Shown here in pieces: positions 1-14,300 of a stretch of 64,000 bases of DNA. How positions within the stretch are numbered: the first letter of the stretch is position 1; every line of letters starts with the position of its first letter. Source of the DNA: Gavia stellata (Eukaryota; Chordata; Aves; Gaviiformes; Gaviidae). The position numbers were made by a program, and so were the translations under genes. Below the pieces are notes generated by a model that saw nothing but the letters and a program-made list of their open reading frames with translations, did no database searches and was not told the origin of the DNA. The stretch lies in assembly GCF_030936135.1 (NCBI RefSeq), contig NC_082611.1, positions 12,725,001 to 12,789,000 of the forward strand, given 5' to 3'.

Positions 1-865
1 GAAATTTAAGTAACCCCCTTTAAGAAACTAGAAGAAGAAGATTAGATAAAAGAGGCTGACAGAGAATTTTCTATTATTTCCACTTTGACCATTCTGATTG
101 TAAGGAATCTTAGGAAGGACAGTTGTTGAAACTGAAACACTGAATGCTAGCCACCAAAAAACCCCCAGTGAATATACTCACTGTCGCATACTCAAAAAGC
201 AAGCCTTATCTCCGTAATTCACGGCTTCTACCCACTACTCAGACAGCTTGTCCTAAGCATGCCATCTCCCTGCTGAGGAATCCACCTCCAAAGCTGACTG
301 TTTGATACATGTTACTGAGTAGAATTTCCTGTGCATGCTACTACTCATCTCACCCTGATATTGACAAAAATTGCAAGAGGAACTCTGCTTTATCAAGTGT
401 GTAAAATCTGTTGCAATAAGAAAGTAATACACAGTTGCATCCTTCCTACACCTAACCTAAGACAAGATGCAAAACAGAGTCAAAGGAGCACTAACAGGCT
501 ATGTGGTCCTGCCAACTCTTGTGATTTTATTATATGTCTTTTAATTATGGAAAGATTCTTAGAATCCTCATATTGGAACAGTATTATCTGAGAACCCCAT
601 CTCCTATTGACAGGTCAGAAAAAAAAAAAAAGGATCCAGAAATCTACTCCAAAACAAAAACTGAAATCTTCACACAAAGGAGCATCAATACAAAGGACTC
701 TACAATCTCTGAGTGAATTCATGCTGCTGTGAGGGATCTCCTCACTGATCAGACACTGTAGAATCATCCTCGACCTCTTGCCTCTCCACCTCCCTCAGCC
801 TGAACTGGGGCATGAAGAGGACAGAGGGCAGCAAAATGCTGCATTTGGTGGTAAGGCATACTCAC

Positions 866-989
866 CTGCAAACAACTTCTGCCTCTGAACTATCAAAATT
901 TGACAGAAGTACCTATCATCATCCACTGGGATGACTTCGGCTTCTTTTTTCCCCTTCTCAGCAATACGTAATTTCAAAGACCTTATCAA
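866..989 (-). other. exon-like open frame with consensus splice donor (unidentified)
   Basis: On the minus strand a 124-nt open stretch runs from TAG|TTG at 990 to GCAG|GTGAGTATG at 866. It would encode about 41 residues including KLRIAEKGKKEAEVIPVDDD and RYFCQILIVQRQKLFA. The donor is a near-perfect consensus, but the acceptor (TTAATGCTAG) lacks a good pyrimidine tract, and I do not recognise the peptide. It could be an exon of an unannotated transcript, a decayed pseudogene, or chance. It does not match my recollection of RMI2 or SOCS1, the neighbours in human. Confidence 0.2.
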
Positions 990-3930
990 CTAGCATTAAT
1001 AGCATATTAACAATATTATAGTATTAATTAGTAGTGTATCAGAATGTGTCAGAGGAGGAAAGCACATGAGATAAGTGTGAGTACAGTTATTTCAGTTCAC
1101 AAGCAACTGCCAGGAGTAAGTCTGATTGTTATTGCATAGCCTACTGGTTTCTTTACTGCTTTTTTTTAAGAGAGGACAGATGCAAGCAACTTCCCCTTAA
1201 TATTAGAGGCTGGACAGAGTGTTTTCACTGTTATTCCAGGCAGGAGAAGTGTGCGTACATGGGTATTATCATTACAACCAGGTTCTCTTAGGAAGAGAGA
1301 GACTACTTTTGTCCTTTGTAGGCTCTGCCTCCCTCTGCTGACTTGAAATTCTTTTCTCTAAGACATGGTGGTTCTGCCTCTCTCCTCTTTCAGAAATTCC
1401 TTTTTCTACTTCTGGTAGCTCTAGCTGTTGAGGGAAAGCAAGCTCTGACTATATCTCTAGCGGTGATACAGTCTGACTAGCTGCCTCCTTGACTCACTTG
1501 TCCCGTCAACACGCAATTTCAAACAACAGCTGGAAATAAAGAGCAAGTTAGCATAACTGTGTAATCAACTTTTCCATAACCCCCAGTTTGGTAACTACCA
1601 CGAGAACAATATGACACTTCCCAGCCCTTTAGTAATAGGGTGAAGCTGATAGATTTGAAATATTACTGCAACAGCTACAGCTTTCCAAAAAGAGCTTATG
1701 GGGATGCTGGTGCTGGTACATACACTGAGGTAGCTCAGATTCCAGTTAACCTGCTAGTTTTGTGCAGACTTTTGTTCTATTGTTTCAACTTTATACAGAA
1801 GTCTTACAAAGTAAGTCATGTTTACAGCCCATTTAAATCATCGACAACAGCAATGTTGTTGAAGTAAAGAGCCAAATGTTTCCTGGGAATAAGTGTTCCA
1901 TTCTGGAAGAGCAGCAGAGGTAGGAAGTCTCAGGAAACCCTCTACTATTAGCAACTGTACTAAAATAAACCTCCTCTCCAGATTTTGTAACAACTGTTTT
2001 AATAAGCTTTCTGGCAAGAGGCTAGAATAAGTTATCATTTTTTGCTCCTGTGCCGATCACATTAACTATTGCAACCAGCTTAGCTCAGACAATTGAGTCA
2101 CTACAACTGTTCATAGTACTCATTTAATCTATCTAAGTTTTAAGTGTACCTTGTAGTTTTAGACATTTTTCTATGCTTCTCAGCAACCTAGATCTTTTTC
2201 AAATAAATGATCCAAAAATGAGGACAAATTTACACAAAGATGTTCTTCATCCAATTAACCTAAAGTCAAAATCTGTTTCTGCAGTAAAACAACAGTTTGT
2301 TTTCCCATCCTGTGTCACAATGTTTATTGCATACTAAAGCTGAGAAAAATGATGTGTAACTAGGAAACAGAGCCTGAGTATTCATCTGTCCTTATCGGTC
2401 ATCCAAACAGGCCAAAAAAAAATTAAAAACTGTGGCCTATGTGAAATATAAACCTTTATTTGGGGGCAAGACAGTGAGGATGGAATGATGAGATCAGTAT
2501 TTTCCATTCAACAAGCACAGTATTTCCCAACTTTGTAGAATGAGTCTCTGAGGACAGGCAAAAGCTTTCAATGTATTTCAAAAGATCTCATAATCTAAGC
2601 CTGAATAATAAGACACTTGATAATCTAAAAATTTCACCTCTTAAAATCCATTTTAGAGAACTGGCATCCAAAAGCAATAATAATTTTAAGACCTAGACAT
2701 GTTTGCAGATATGCTGTTGGTAGAATCCTTGAGCTAAGAACAGAAACACAACTGAAAATCATCCAACCAGACTGACTGAGTTACTCCCCATCAGCTCGAC
2801 TGCCTTAACTGTGTGTGAACGCTTGCCTGAAACCTTTCTTTTAATTTTTCTAGTGGAGAGTTGCAACTCTAGGTGTTGCAACTCTCACCATCTCTCCTTA
2901 TTTGAGAGAGAAAAGGTATCAGCTTAAAATCCAACGGAATTTTCAGGGAATACATGCACATGAATAGTGAGCTTGCATTCCCAGTTGTATGCATCGCATA
3001 TTCAAAAAGATCACCAGAAAGTGCCAATGCAGCTTTTGTCTTCACACAAGCTCTAACATGGCAGCACAAAAATGCAGTTAGGGATGCAATTTCTTTCCCC
3101 CTTCCAAACAGCTGCATTCTTACAATCCCAGTGAACTCTTGATATAGAAACAAACCAAGCAGTTTAGGCGTCAAAGAATAAAGATATCAATCTCCAAATA
3201 CTGCATCTTTACTTAGACAAGAGTTACTTTGATAAAGACATATATTGACATAGTTTAACATTCTTATTTATATAACTATGCTGGAATGAACTATTTTAAT
3301 GATAAAGATGTGGATTTATCTGTTGAAGGACTGCACTTACATATTCATGGGGACTAAGAAAAGAGTGGACTAATACAGCATTGCATTTCTGTCAAGTTCA
3401 TTTTCATCCCAGTCAGAATGAGGGGAGGGCTTAAGGCTGTGCTTTCATTCCATCTCTGACCATTAGTAACACAGGGCAAGATGCTGAACCTGACTGAATG
3501 TCCAAGTCTAAAAAGATTTTGTACAGAAACAGAGGAAAAGTGACAAGACAAAGGGCCGCAAAAGTTCTGAGGCATCAGAAGGATACCGAAACCACAAACC
3601 AGTTTCAAACAGAAGGGAACTTCCTGGCCACAAATTATAAAATTGGTATCCTTAAAGCAGTATTATTGGCATGATATAGAAAGTCTGACTGCCAGGAGCA
3701 GATTTAAGTTAATTTTCCCCAATACCCCATGTTTTAATATTTGCATCTTAGAGTAAATCACAGTGTTGTCTCCTACCTATGATACCTAAGCTTGCTTATT
3801 TCACAGTACAATGTGATGTAATTTCTTCCTAAGGAAGCTTCTGGAACAATGCATAGTTTGAGAAATAACAGTTCACAAGGAATGTATACTGACTGTAATC
3901 AATTCCTATAGACGGAGAGGCTAGTAACAA

Positions 3931-3956
3931 AAATCCAACTAAACTCGGTTGGATTT
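3931..3956. repeat. short inverted repeat (9-bp arms)
   Basis: AAATCCAAC at 3931-3939 pairs perfectly with GTTGGATTT at 3948-3956 across an 8-nt loop. It lies in the 3' UTR or flank of CLEC16A. If transcribed it could form a small hairpin; no function is known. Confidence 0.5.
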
Positions 3957-6724
3957 AATCCATATATTGAACTGGCAACACGCACCAGAGAAAAAGGCAG
4001 AGGGTGCAAGGATATATTTGGGGAAGAAATCACACATGACAGGCACTTTCAAAGCGGTTCGCAGACATTTTAAATGTTGCCCAGCCACTCTTAACCCTTG
4101 GTCTCATCTACTTTCCATTACCTCTACAGGCTTCTTTTCCGCTCTCTCTCTCACGCTACGTCTTTCCTGCATACACAATGCAAAAATACCTTGGCTATGT
4201 CAGTTTTCAGCTTGAAGATTAAAATGCCTGACATTCACATATGCACACCATTCTTTTTAACAAAAGAAAGCTTCCGCAAATTTTGCATTTCACTGTTATT
4301 GAATGTCTTTGTGCATCAAACCCAGCAACAGAACATGAAAGGGAAGGAAGTTTTCTTATTAACACCATTTTTATTGCCAAGTTCCATTTACAAAGAAAGG
4401 TCTATTGTTCATTCTTGTCCAGGTTTTCAATAGCCATGACACATGATTAACGCCAGCAAATACAGACTCAGCTATAGAAATCTGGATTTCAGAAACATAC
4501 ACCAATATTCTCTAATCTTGCTCCCTTCCCAGACACTTATTTACATTTTTTTAAATTAACATAAGATAGTCACATTTACTCCAAATGTCTAACATAACTT
4601 ACATTAAATAATGAATACTTATTGCCTGTAGAAAGACATTTCAGAATCCAATTCACCCCGTGTTTGGGCTTTTTTCCATGTAAATGTAAGTGCACATTGA
4701 GGACTTTTTTTTTTCCCAAATGAAGTACATTTCAGACACAACTTTATTGAAATATATTTCATAGGAGGACAGTCCTTCATGTTCATTAAATGCTTTATGT
4801 AGTGTTTAAATCCCACGTACATTCATTCTTCTAGAAAAATACTTTTCTTCCTCTTTGCACTTAAAACAATCAAACTTACAAAACAGCTCAAAATGAAGTA
4901 AAAACTTAGCAACAAAAATATTAACACACCTATTCACAAGTGGAGATGCCTAAAGTTATCCCCTAAAGTTTAAAATGTTTCCAGCAGGTCCCCTAGAGTT
5001 GTAACAATGTATTATTTAATGCTATCGCTGGGTGAAACAAAGCTCCTAGAAATTCTAATAGTTTATAAATTCACAAACTTGAATCTATTCTCAATCCTTT
5101 ACAAAATTGTCTTCGTTGTGAATATTTCTGCCACAGTTAGTCCTTAAACACACCCAAACACAAAACTTCAGACCTTCTCATCTCCTCATACATACTTAAC
5201 TTATGAGATTGCAATTACTATGTCTTGAACTCACTTTAGTATGAGTACCCATAACCAAAAGTAATGGAGAACAAAATGAAAAAAAAATCTCATGTATCTT
5301 AAGATTAGGATCTTAAAAGAATCCTGGGAACACTATATACTAGTCTGAACCTTATTTAACTCTAAGTTTTGTCATCAACAAGTATTCTTAGTCATTACCT
5401 GCTTCTGAAGCCCCTTTTTAGTTATTTTTTTTTAGATAAATGCACTCCACACATTTATTTATGCTAACAAGACAGTCACAATAACTCAACTTTTTCCTTT
5501 TCATATTAAGAACCCATGAATTCAAATTAGCAAAACAATAAAACAGATACTGCCACAGTGCACATTTATTAGACAAGCAAAATTTAGCTTTACACTTATA
5601 ACACATTAACAAACATAAAATACATATAACACCTTGCAAAAAAAATCAAATCTGAGCAATGCGCAAATCTAAAAATTTTGGGAGATCAAAATAGGGAAAA
5701 TTCTGTACAAATGTAATATAAAAATATGTTTCTGTATGAAAGAAACTTCTGTTTGAGACCCAGTCCAGAACTGCATCTCCCATGTCTTTGCTGCTGCCCA
5801 AAAAATCCTGAGCAGCAGGAAAAAACCTGTAGCACTTCCCCCCTCCCACCCCCTAAAAACATCCCACCCTAGCAAGCCCTGCTTGAATCACCATCTGCTT
5901 TTCAGAAGCCAAGAGGAGACAGTAAGAGTTATTATATTTGTTTCTAATTAATGCTGAAAATGTTGGGAAAGGTCTGAGCAACAGAGCAGGCAAGCACAGG
6001 AGAACCACTCCAAAGACTTAATAGATAACAGAAGCGCAGTGCACAGGTTAGTGATATCCTAGGGTAGGCCAGTGATGGTTAAACAGTGACATACCACAAA
6101 ACTCTTTCAAGAATAATGACAGTAACAGGAAGATACATTTAGATGTCTAACATTACGTTGCCTGAAAATAAGTAGGACACTCATCAAGGAGACTCATTAT
6201 CTTTCAGGCAAAATGTCTAGATCTCACCAATGTCCCCATTTGACATCTCTTCGCAAATCTTTGATTTAACTATAGGACTAAACCACTTAGTTTCCTAGAC
6301 GACAGTTGCCTGTGCAATGTTCTTTTAAAGGCAAGTGCCCATTTAACTTTAGCTGATTAGTGAAGTACCAACATCAGAATGTTTAGTGTGGTGGGGGTTT
6401 TTTGAAGAGTACTACATGCAGGTTAGTGAAACTATTCATTACGCTATTCTGTAGTTATTTACCTATAACGTGCAGTGAAGAGTGACTGATTACACTAGAG
6501 CCCCGACAGCACCATGTGATTTAACGGGTTACTTCTATAAAGTGGCTTCATACTCACACCCACAGTTTGACCTGCTTGTCCAATAGCTTACCTATGTCTT
6601 CAAACATACAGTTTGACAATTGCAGGGCAATTATTGAATTCCTAGATTGCCTAAAGTAATCATCCCAGGCCACTTGCAGTAAGTGTGGAAATGATAGTCA
6701 CTCATGTCTTACTGCATAATTAGG

Positions 6725-6744
6725 AAAAAAAAAAAAAAAAAAAA
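6725..6744 (+). repeat. poly-A tract, 20 bases
   Basis: An uninterrupted run of 20 A on the plus strand. No retro-copied sequence is recognisable upstream of it, so it is called only as a mononucleotide repeat. It could be the tail of an old retrotransposed sequence, but no body can be seen. Confidence 0.8.
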
Positions 6745-9700
6745 TCACAGAAATTTCAAACCTAGAGATTGCTGATTTTGCTATAAACAAACTATTTCAA
6801 TCATTTGTTTTCAAATCCTACACACAAGAATACTTCAAATCCACAATGGAACATTATTACCCCCTGTATTCTGTCTCTATTGGGCAGAGGGTTCATAGGA
6901 ATCACTGGACATTGACTTAAACTCTGAATACTGATCTAGATTTGAGTCTTAAATTCTGGATATGGAAGAAGAGTTTTTAAATGTCACATACCTGTCCTTT
7001 AGTAACAATATTGCAAAAGAATAAATGAATTCTGGAAGATATTCCCATTTTCCTCATCAAGTGACTTCAAGGAAAATTCCAACTGTGTTGTAAAGTGAAG
7101 AACGTTGAGGCACTTCTTTAACAGGTGTAATTTTATATTTTTTTTTTAAGCTCAGCTTAATTTAAGGAAGAGAAGTCAGAATTTTAGTTTATGATGAATT
7201 AGCAGTGGAGAATACAAATGAGCTCAATCCTTATATTGTATATAATTCATGACTTCACACACAAAATACAGCTTTTAGTATTAATATATGTGACCACATT
7301 TCTAATTAATTTGGTTTAATCCACACAGCTTGTAAAATGAAGTGTAGAAAGCTTAACCTTTGGTTTCTTTCTATATCAAAGAATTTCTGCAAAAAATTAA
7401 TTTTTGCACACAAGTTTTACACTGCAAGCATTACTTCCATGATGAAGGAGACATTAGAGTTGGATACCAATGTTTCCTCCCTCTCCTTTACCAAATTATC
7501 AAGTGTATGCTGCCATTATTCTCTTCACAAATGAAAAGCTCGAGTTTTGTTCATTGTTGTACACTGCATGACAGAAAAGCAAAGGGGACCAGCAAGAGGC
7601 AGTGAGACCTAACAGTGAAGGCAACACATAGTTCTGTTGAAGTAATATCTTGGTAAAATTTGATAAAGTGAGACACATAAGACCATAAAATAGCAAAGTA
7701 ACATTCGGTATGCCTTGGCTTCTTTGGCTTATCTTCTCCAAAGGAAAAGAATAATAGAACTGTTTTATGTTAACAGAATATGGCTGAAGATATGCATAGC
7801 CTCTAAAAACACTGAGAATTTAGCATCTCTCCAAAATTTTGGCATTTTGCTCTGGAACATTGCTATATTTATTTTAGAGTGCTTCTGCCTCCCTCTGCAG
7901 TATTACACTGAAATAGTGAGCCTTTTGAATGGTCAGTTGTTTAGCTGCTGCTCTCATTTGCAGCTTGGTATTTGGGTTTGGTTAGAAAGAGTGATGTTAC
8001 ACTGACTAAATCAACTTTTGTTTAGAAAAAAATTAAATTTGTGGCTGATGTGCTAATGCTTTCTTGGTTGAGTTTCCTTTTTACAGTGAAAGGGGGATAA
8101 GGAAACAGCCTTTGAGTTTTTCTGATAAGGGAGAGATAGATAAGATACTTTTCAAGGAACTGTAGATGAGTAACACTGTACTTGCAGAGATAAAAGCTTG
8201 CTGATGACAGATTATTTCAGCATCTCCAGAGCTTTTACATCATGAAGTGTCCTAATGCAGCATGAAGCACAGCCAAATTGTATACACATATGCCTTAATA
8301 TTAGAAGCAAACAAGTAAAAAATCAACTGCCTCTGTGGCATAACCAGTCAAGAGATTCAGGTTGGTCTCTACCAGTTGTAGCATCTGTGTAACAACACAA
8401 CATTGGTAGAGCTGGTGCAGTCAGTGTAATTCCATCTTTGCAGAGAGCTTTTGATAGAACTGCTAAAAGATATCCCACCTTACCACCCCTTGACCAGCAA
8501 AACTCTGCCAGCAGCAGACTAGACAGCAGACCTAGTCTGTTTTCCTAATAATAGTATCTATCTCAGTCATTTCCTGTGAAGCTTTCAGTAGACTACTGGT
8601 CATGAGATTTAAAAGCCAATGAAAAGCACAAAGTCAGCTTTCTTTCCCTTTGTCCCATTTATTGTGCAGTACGGCTCAAAGCTGAGATTATGCATACCCA
8701 TTAAAAAGACTCCTTATGCATGGTCCTAATCTTGCTAGAACTGAATTTGAAATTAGATGAATACAGATCAAGGTTCTCCTGTCTGAAATTAATTCTAATT
8801 AACTCAGCCTGCACAGTGGCATTTTGTGTAATCTAGGTCAAGAGTTAAGGTTAACAACTAATGTAAAATGCTTCCAAATTAAGTAAGGCATCTTTTTTTA
8901 TAATGACCTTCAGAATATTACTGGGGCTACAGTGTAATGCTGCGGCATACTAGAGGAAGTCTAGACTGAAATCAGTTGAGCTAATAAAAATTTATGTGGT
9001 CTTTGTGCCCAAATTGCTACTGATGTCTAGGCCTGTTTAGGTGCACATACATTAGCTGCAACAGTGACTGCAATGCAAACTCACCCTAAGCATATGACCA
9101 AAAAAAATGGTAGACTCTTACTCCAGCAATGCCAAATTCTCACCCCATATCCATAGCAGTGCTGAGGACACCTAACTTTCAGAATTCATTTAGAGTTTGG
9201 GCCACTCTGGAATGGTCAGAATATTGGTTAATTCAATTTGAGACAAAGGAGAAGTCACAGAAAACTAGAAATCAACAAAACTGCATGCAAAAGCTAATAA
9301 GGGAAAAACAAAATACTGGTGTTCAACAGCAGACATCTTGCATACCCATTTTACAAAGATTAAGTTATTACGTGAAAGGAAAGATGGAAAAAGCAAGCAA
9401 AGTCATACTTGTGGATTAGTCAATCTCATATATAAATGTAACATTTAAAATCACTTCAAGTATTCCATCTGACAGCCAGGAAGAGGTACAATAAGAGACT
9501 GGGAAGTAGGTAAAAACTTTTCAGATTCACCTACTTTATATGAAATCCATGTTAGTAGAGACAGAATGAGGAAACAGATTGCACTGGTGACTGAAATCAC
9601 AATACCAAGTGAAGTAAATAGTAGTCTTCAATCTTTGAGAGCCAGAAAGTACTCAATGTTATGAGCAGACCAGTAATGACATTCTGCTCATTTTACTATT

Positions 9701-10960
9701 AATTTAAATAACACACTTGGAAATTGATAAGAAATCTTAAATTCCATTCATGTTAAATGACTTATCAAATCAGCAAAGGACATTCCAAACTTTAATCAAC
9801 ACTTCTCCACTACTTTCTGTCAACTTGGTATCAGGATCTAGGAAGCAAGGTAAAGCAAGCATAAACTCAGAATTACTTTTATGTAGTAATTTTGTTTAAC
9901 TGTGATACTATCCCAGATAGAAAAAAACCCTACACAATACCTTTCCTTTTGAGTTTCAGACTTGCAAAGGTATTATCAGTTAGATGTGGTGACCTTCTTC
10001 CCACATGAAGATGAAAAATTTATAAAACCTCTTTAGAGTAAAACTGCTTCCGTCTGCTTCTAGTTGTCCTTCAGTAGAAAGGATATCATCAGTCCTCAGA
10101 GATGCAGCAATTTGACTGTCAGAAGCAAACAAACAAGCTATAGCGATCTCTTAAAATATTTCACATTCCTCTGTAGGTGGTTAAGCAAAGACTAAAGTAG
10201 TCTCAAAAATCCCTTATGTTAATTTGAATAAGCATTTGTCATTAAATTTCAGGCTTTTACCTTTTAAAAAATTGCTTGATATAGATCTTGTTTTGAATCA
10301 AACCTTGAAATAAATATTACACACGGAAAACACAACATTGAAGTCTGGAGTCCTACAAAGACAACACTGAAAGTGGGCAAGACTGCAGACCTCCAAAAGA
10401 TGAATGAGATCAGGATTAAAAAAAAAAAACAAACAACAAAAAACCCAAACCACAACCAAACTGAAAAACACACCATGTCTCAAATGGAAATGTTATCTCT
10501 GTACTACATTATATAATTTTTTCTGGTCAATAGTATGTCTCCAGTTTCAGAGAAGTAATGATACGATATCCTGAAGCCAAGTATCCAAAAATTTCTTCAC
10601 TTTGCCGTAATACTGTAGACCTTTTACAATTAACTTAGTTCCTGCAGCTGGAACTTTATGACAGAAAGAAAGTAGGTGCTCTGAAATACTTTCATGTTCT
10701 TATATAACAGAAAATGGTAGGAAACAACCAGTCCAGATTCAAAAGCTGGGTTTTTTTTTTTTTTTTCTTCTCCAGTTTAAATATGCTGAGTGTCTGATGT
10801 TTACTCTAAAAGCTGCCCACATTCTCTTTCATCAGTGGGCCTTTTCTTGCAGACCAGATGGCCTCTCAGGCTTCAAGAAGTATCTGCACTCCCAAAGAAA
10901 AAACAATGAAGAATTTGGTTGCATTTGCTTCAACTGTTTATCACACTCTGCAGGTTGACT

Positions 10961-11301
10961 TTAGTCAGAACATTCTTCCTCTACCTCTTTTACCTTGCAA
11001 ACTTCAACTTCAGATTGCAAAGAGGACTGAGGAATGCAGCTGAATGTTCGAATGCTGTGTGGATCAACTGGTGGCACCAGTGTAAGCGACTCCACGCTTA
11101 GTGCATCCGTATTGTCATCTGTTATTAATGATATTGTGGGCTGCTGTGCAGGAATCAGGCTAGGAGACAGGTTTGTGGTTTCTATGTCACTGTTTTTTAC
11201 AGCATTCTTGCTAGGTTTTGAGACAGCAGAAAGAGTTTCATCAGTCAACATCGTCTGACCAGAAATGGTCATCTGAGGCTGCTCTGGAGCTGAAGCGTCA
11301 T
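10961..11301 (-). CDS. CLEC16A: CLEC16A terminal coding exon with stop codon
   Basis: This exon encodes about 112 residues and the TAA stop at 10963-10961. The middle is recognisable as CLEC16[53 protein letters not shown]. The beginning ([15 protein letters not shown]...) and the end (acidic, ...EVEEECSD) differ from mammals, consistent with a fast-evolving disordered tail. The acceptor is TTTATTAG at 11302. The Met codon just upstream, at 11321-11323, lies in the intron and is not a start. The acidic finish resembles the mammalian ending in general charge only. The 3' UTR starts at 10960. Confidence 0.96.
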
Positions 11302-14300
11302 CTAATAAAGAAAACACCAACAATCAATATTCAACTTAGTATGTACATTAAGCATAACAGTATACTATTATTTATTAATATTTAAGAACAATTGGGTGGA
11401 AAATGCAGTTCTGTGAAGCACTATGCTTACACATTCACTTTTTAGTAATTAGAAATAAACCAAAATACTATGAAGGCATAACGTAAAATGCTAGCAGGAA
11501 TCTGTTCAAATTAGGAACCAGAAAATTTTACACAATCAATATTAGAATATGCAGCAATATCAGATATATTCCTAGAGCAAGGAAGTTGAGGGGAAGAATA
11601 AGAAACCTCTCCAGTATTTAGTATAGACTAAAATGAATAGCCACCCCATACCAGAAAGCTCTTTAGAAGCTAAAAAAATAAAACAACAAACAACTCCCTG
11701 TATAACTAGTTTTCCCAAGAGCTAGATTGTTTCTTACAAAAACTTGAAAGTAATTTTCTCATTTCATTCTCCAGATTCACATTTAAGTTACACCTCAACC
11801 ACAGAATGCAGAACTATGGAAGAACAGGAAGGAGGATAATGTGCTTACTGTAACTGAAAGGTGCAGCAAAATAGGCCTGTTTTTATACAGGCTTGCATTA
11901 TATGATTTTTTGTGCTCCTAAGCATGGAGCATACAACACAGATTAAATTGGGAATAAGCATTACACACCACAGAAAACATATGCTACTACACCTTCCCAC
12001 ACAATTAAAAAAACCCCAAAACATTAACAGCTATTTGTACTGTCCTTTTGTCCCCTTAAAATCCTAGCTAACTATCACATAAACTGCTCATTTGGCTCAG
12101 ATGGATAGTGAATGGAGGGGATGAAGCAATACAGCCTTATATGAGCAAGTATGCCCAGAAAAGTCTTTTCAGACTAGAGTAATAGATGCCATTAAAGTAA
12201 CATGTATCCAGCTTCAAGACAGATCATTTTTAGAGCTCTTGTAAGAAACAGCATGTGTTCAAGTGGACAGGCATCTGTAGAAAAGTCTACAAGGCAATGT
12301 AGTGAATACAGAAGCTAAGAATTAGGTTCTGGTTTTAATACACAGTGACCTTAAAAATATTTTGGTTTCAATATGATTCCAATTAATCCTATAAAAGAAC
12401 AGAAAGCATGAACATAAGGCAAAAAAAAAAAGACAAAGGTGAGAATGGAACGGATATCAGTAAGGTATCAGTGGGATAACAGTAAGATTATTGGGTTTTT
12501 TACCTTTCTGGTAAGATAACCCCAAACAATGCTGTATCATCACTTCAGAAAACCACTCAGTTTTACTTTTTGCTGAATCGGTGGCTAAAGCTTCTTGCTT
12601 TAATAAAAACAAAATGTATAGATTGTAAAAAAGTCTCCTTTTTATTTAAAAGGGACATCACTGGTTAATTTTGAAAAATAAGAACAGACCCAAAGTAACT
12701 CCGCCGATTCTTCTTTTTAGCTGTCAAGAAGCTTTAGTGAGAATGTAGTGACTGATAACAGAGGAAGTGATGCAAGACTTGCATGGAAAATGAACTGCTA
12801 AAACCACTGAAATAGAGCCCCATTTCTCTTAATTCCAAGAGAAATACTAACATTTATGTATGCACAAAACAGTGAGTCTCTTTGCAGTGATTTTACTTTC
12901 TGAATTTACAAAATCTTAGAAGAATATAAAACATTCTTTGCCAAGATTATTTTTAATCTTAATTATAGCATGAATATTCACCAAAATTCAGGATTCAGAA
13001 ACCTGAGACATTCTAGTAAATAAAGCATTATCAATCAATGGCATTCTGCTCAGGAATCTTATGTACAGCACATTTCTATTGCAGTTCTGCTATTTCACTT
13101 CTGATTCTGCAATTCATTTCTTAAATCATTCCTCCTCCTCTCCCAACAAAATATTAATATATTTTCTCAATACTTTCATTTACTGAAATCATGACAGACA
13201 TACATATTCTTTTGTTGTGCTGTATTGCCCCCAAATCCTTCTGTGTAAGATCTAAATTAATGCTAAAGTGACTCCCTTCTTAATGCCACAAAGAAAAAGT
13301 ATTTGAAAAAAGTGTCCATTAAGAAAAACTATGTGGAGTCAACAAGTCCAATTTTTCTATCTAAAGCCTGAAAAAACATTCAGAAAAAAGATAAAAATAT
13401 CAAAAAATGTAAGCAGAACATACTCTGTGCAGTATTTCAGCTGCAGTACTTCTAGAGAATACAAAATCAAACTTCTATGCTTCCGTCCTGCTTTTATTTA
13501 CTATTGATAGAAGTCAGTCTCTCTCCTCTACTTTCAATATTTCATTAGTCACTGTCAAAGCTTCGCTTCTGTTATTCTGTTACCGTATTTAAGGGTAGCG
13601 GTGACAGATTTCTGTAACCCAGCATGGCATTAACTGCCAAAATGACTAGGTATTTGCAAAGTGCCACTAGGCCCTGCAAGGGGCAGAAATCAAATACCAG
13701 TACACAAAGGGGCAGGGGAGGGACAGTTTTTAACATTGTCAAGAAAAGGTCAACAGTTTGCACTACTGTTTTGCAACATAGTATCCCTTCTGGACTAATA
13801 TGTAACTAAGATCTTCCTCTTCAGACACAGCTATGAACTACAGCTGTGAGAGCGGTACCTACATCTTTGTGACCAAGCTCTCAAATCCATAGGCTACTTA
13901 GCTTGAAACTGCAACTATAAGCTTGTGCTAGGTAAGTTTTTAGGCATGATGATCTCCCATATCTTTTGGATACAAGGATGGAGGAAAACAATCCTAGAGT
14001 ACAGATGAAGGAAACTAAATAGAAAATAGAATACAGAGATTCAACTTCTCAGAATGAAAATTTGGTATATAAGAGGCATTACAATGAAAAAATCAGACCA
14101 CCCTCTTGATGTAAGAAGTTTTCACATGTAACACCTCCCAGTTAATTGAATACATGGCTTCAGGACAACAATTACTAATGAGAAAATCTTCGAGGCTCAA
14201 AATTTCAAAGCCTTTTGAAGTCATACTCAATTCAGAGAAGGATCCAAGTAGATAAATACACATTTATGTACGGTCTGAATTATTTAAGTCTCTGAAACTA

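Larger units (their letters stand above)
1..10960 (-). other. CLEC16A 3' UTR and downstream flank, extent of UTR unresolved
   Basis: The sequence below the stop codon must begin with the 3' UTR. I cannot fix its end. Minus-strand AATAAA hexamers occur at 8658-8663, 7868-7873 and 4743-4748, the last followed by a GT-rich stretch (GTTGTGTCTG). None can be chosen without transcript data. Short open frames here, such as 331-591, 2869-3174 and 7715-8005, have no recognisable protein and look random. A 20-base poly-A run sits at 6725-6744, and a poly-T run of about 16 lies near 10751-10766. In human the next genes on this side are SOCS1 and RMI2; I saw neither. Confidence 0.55.

Noticed and set aside
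11302..11323. Met codon at 11323 as the start of a 120-residue protein
   Set aside because: These bases lie upstream of the AG acceptor at 11302-11303. The frame continues the CLEC16A protein from the previous exon.
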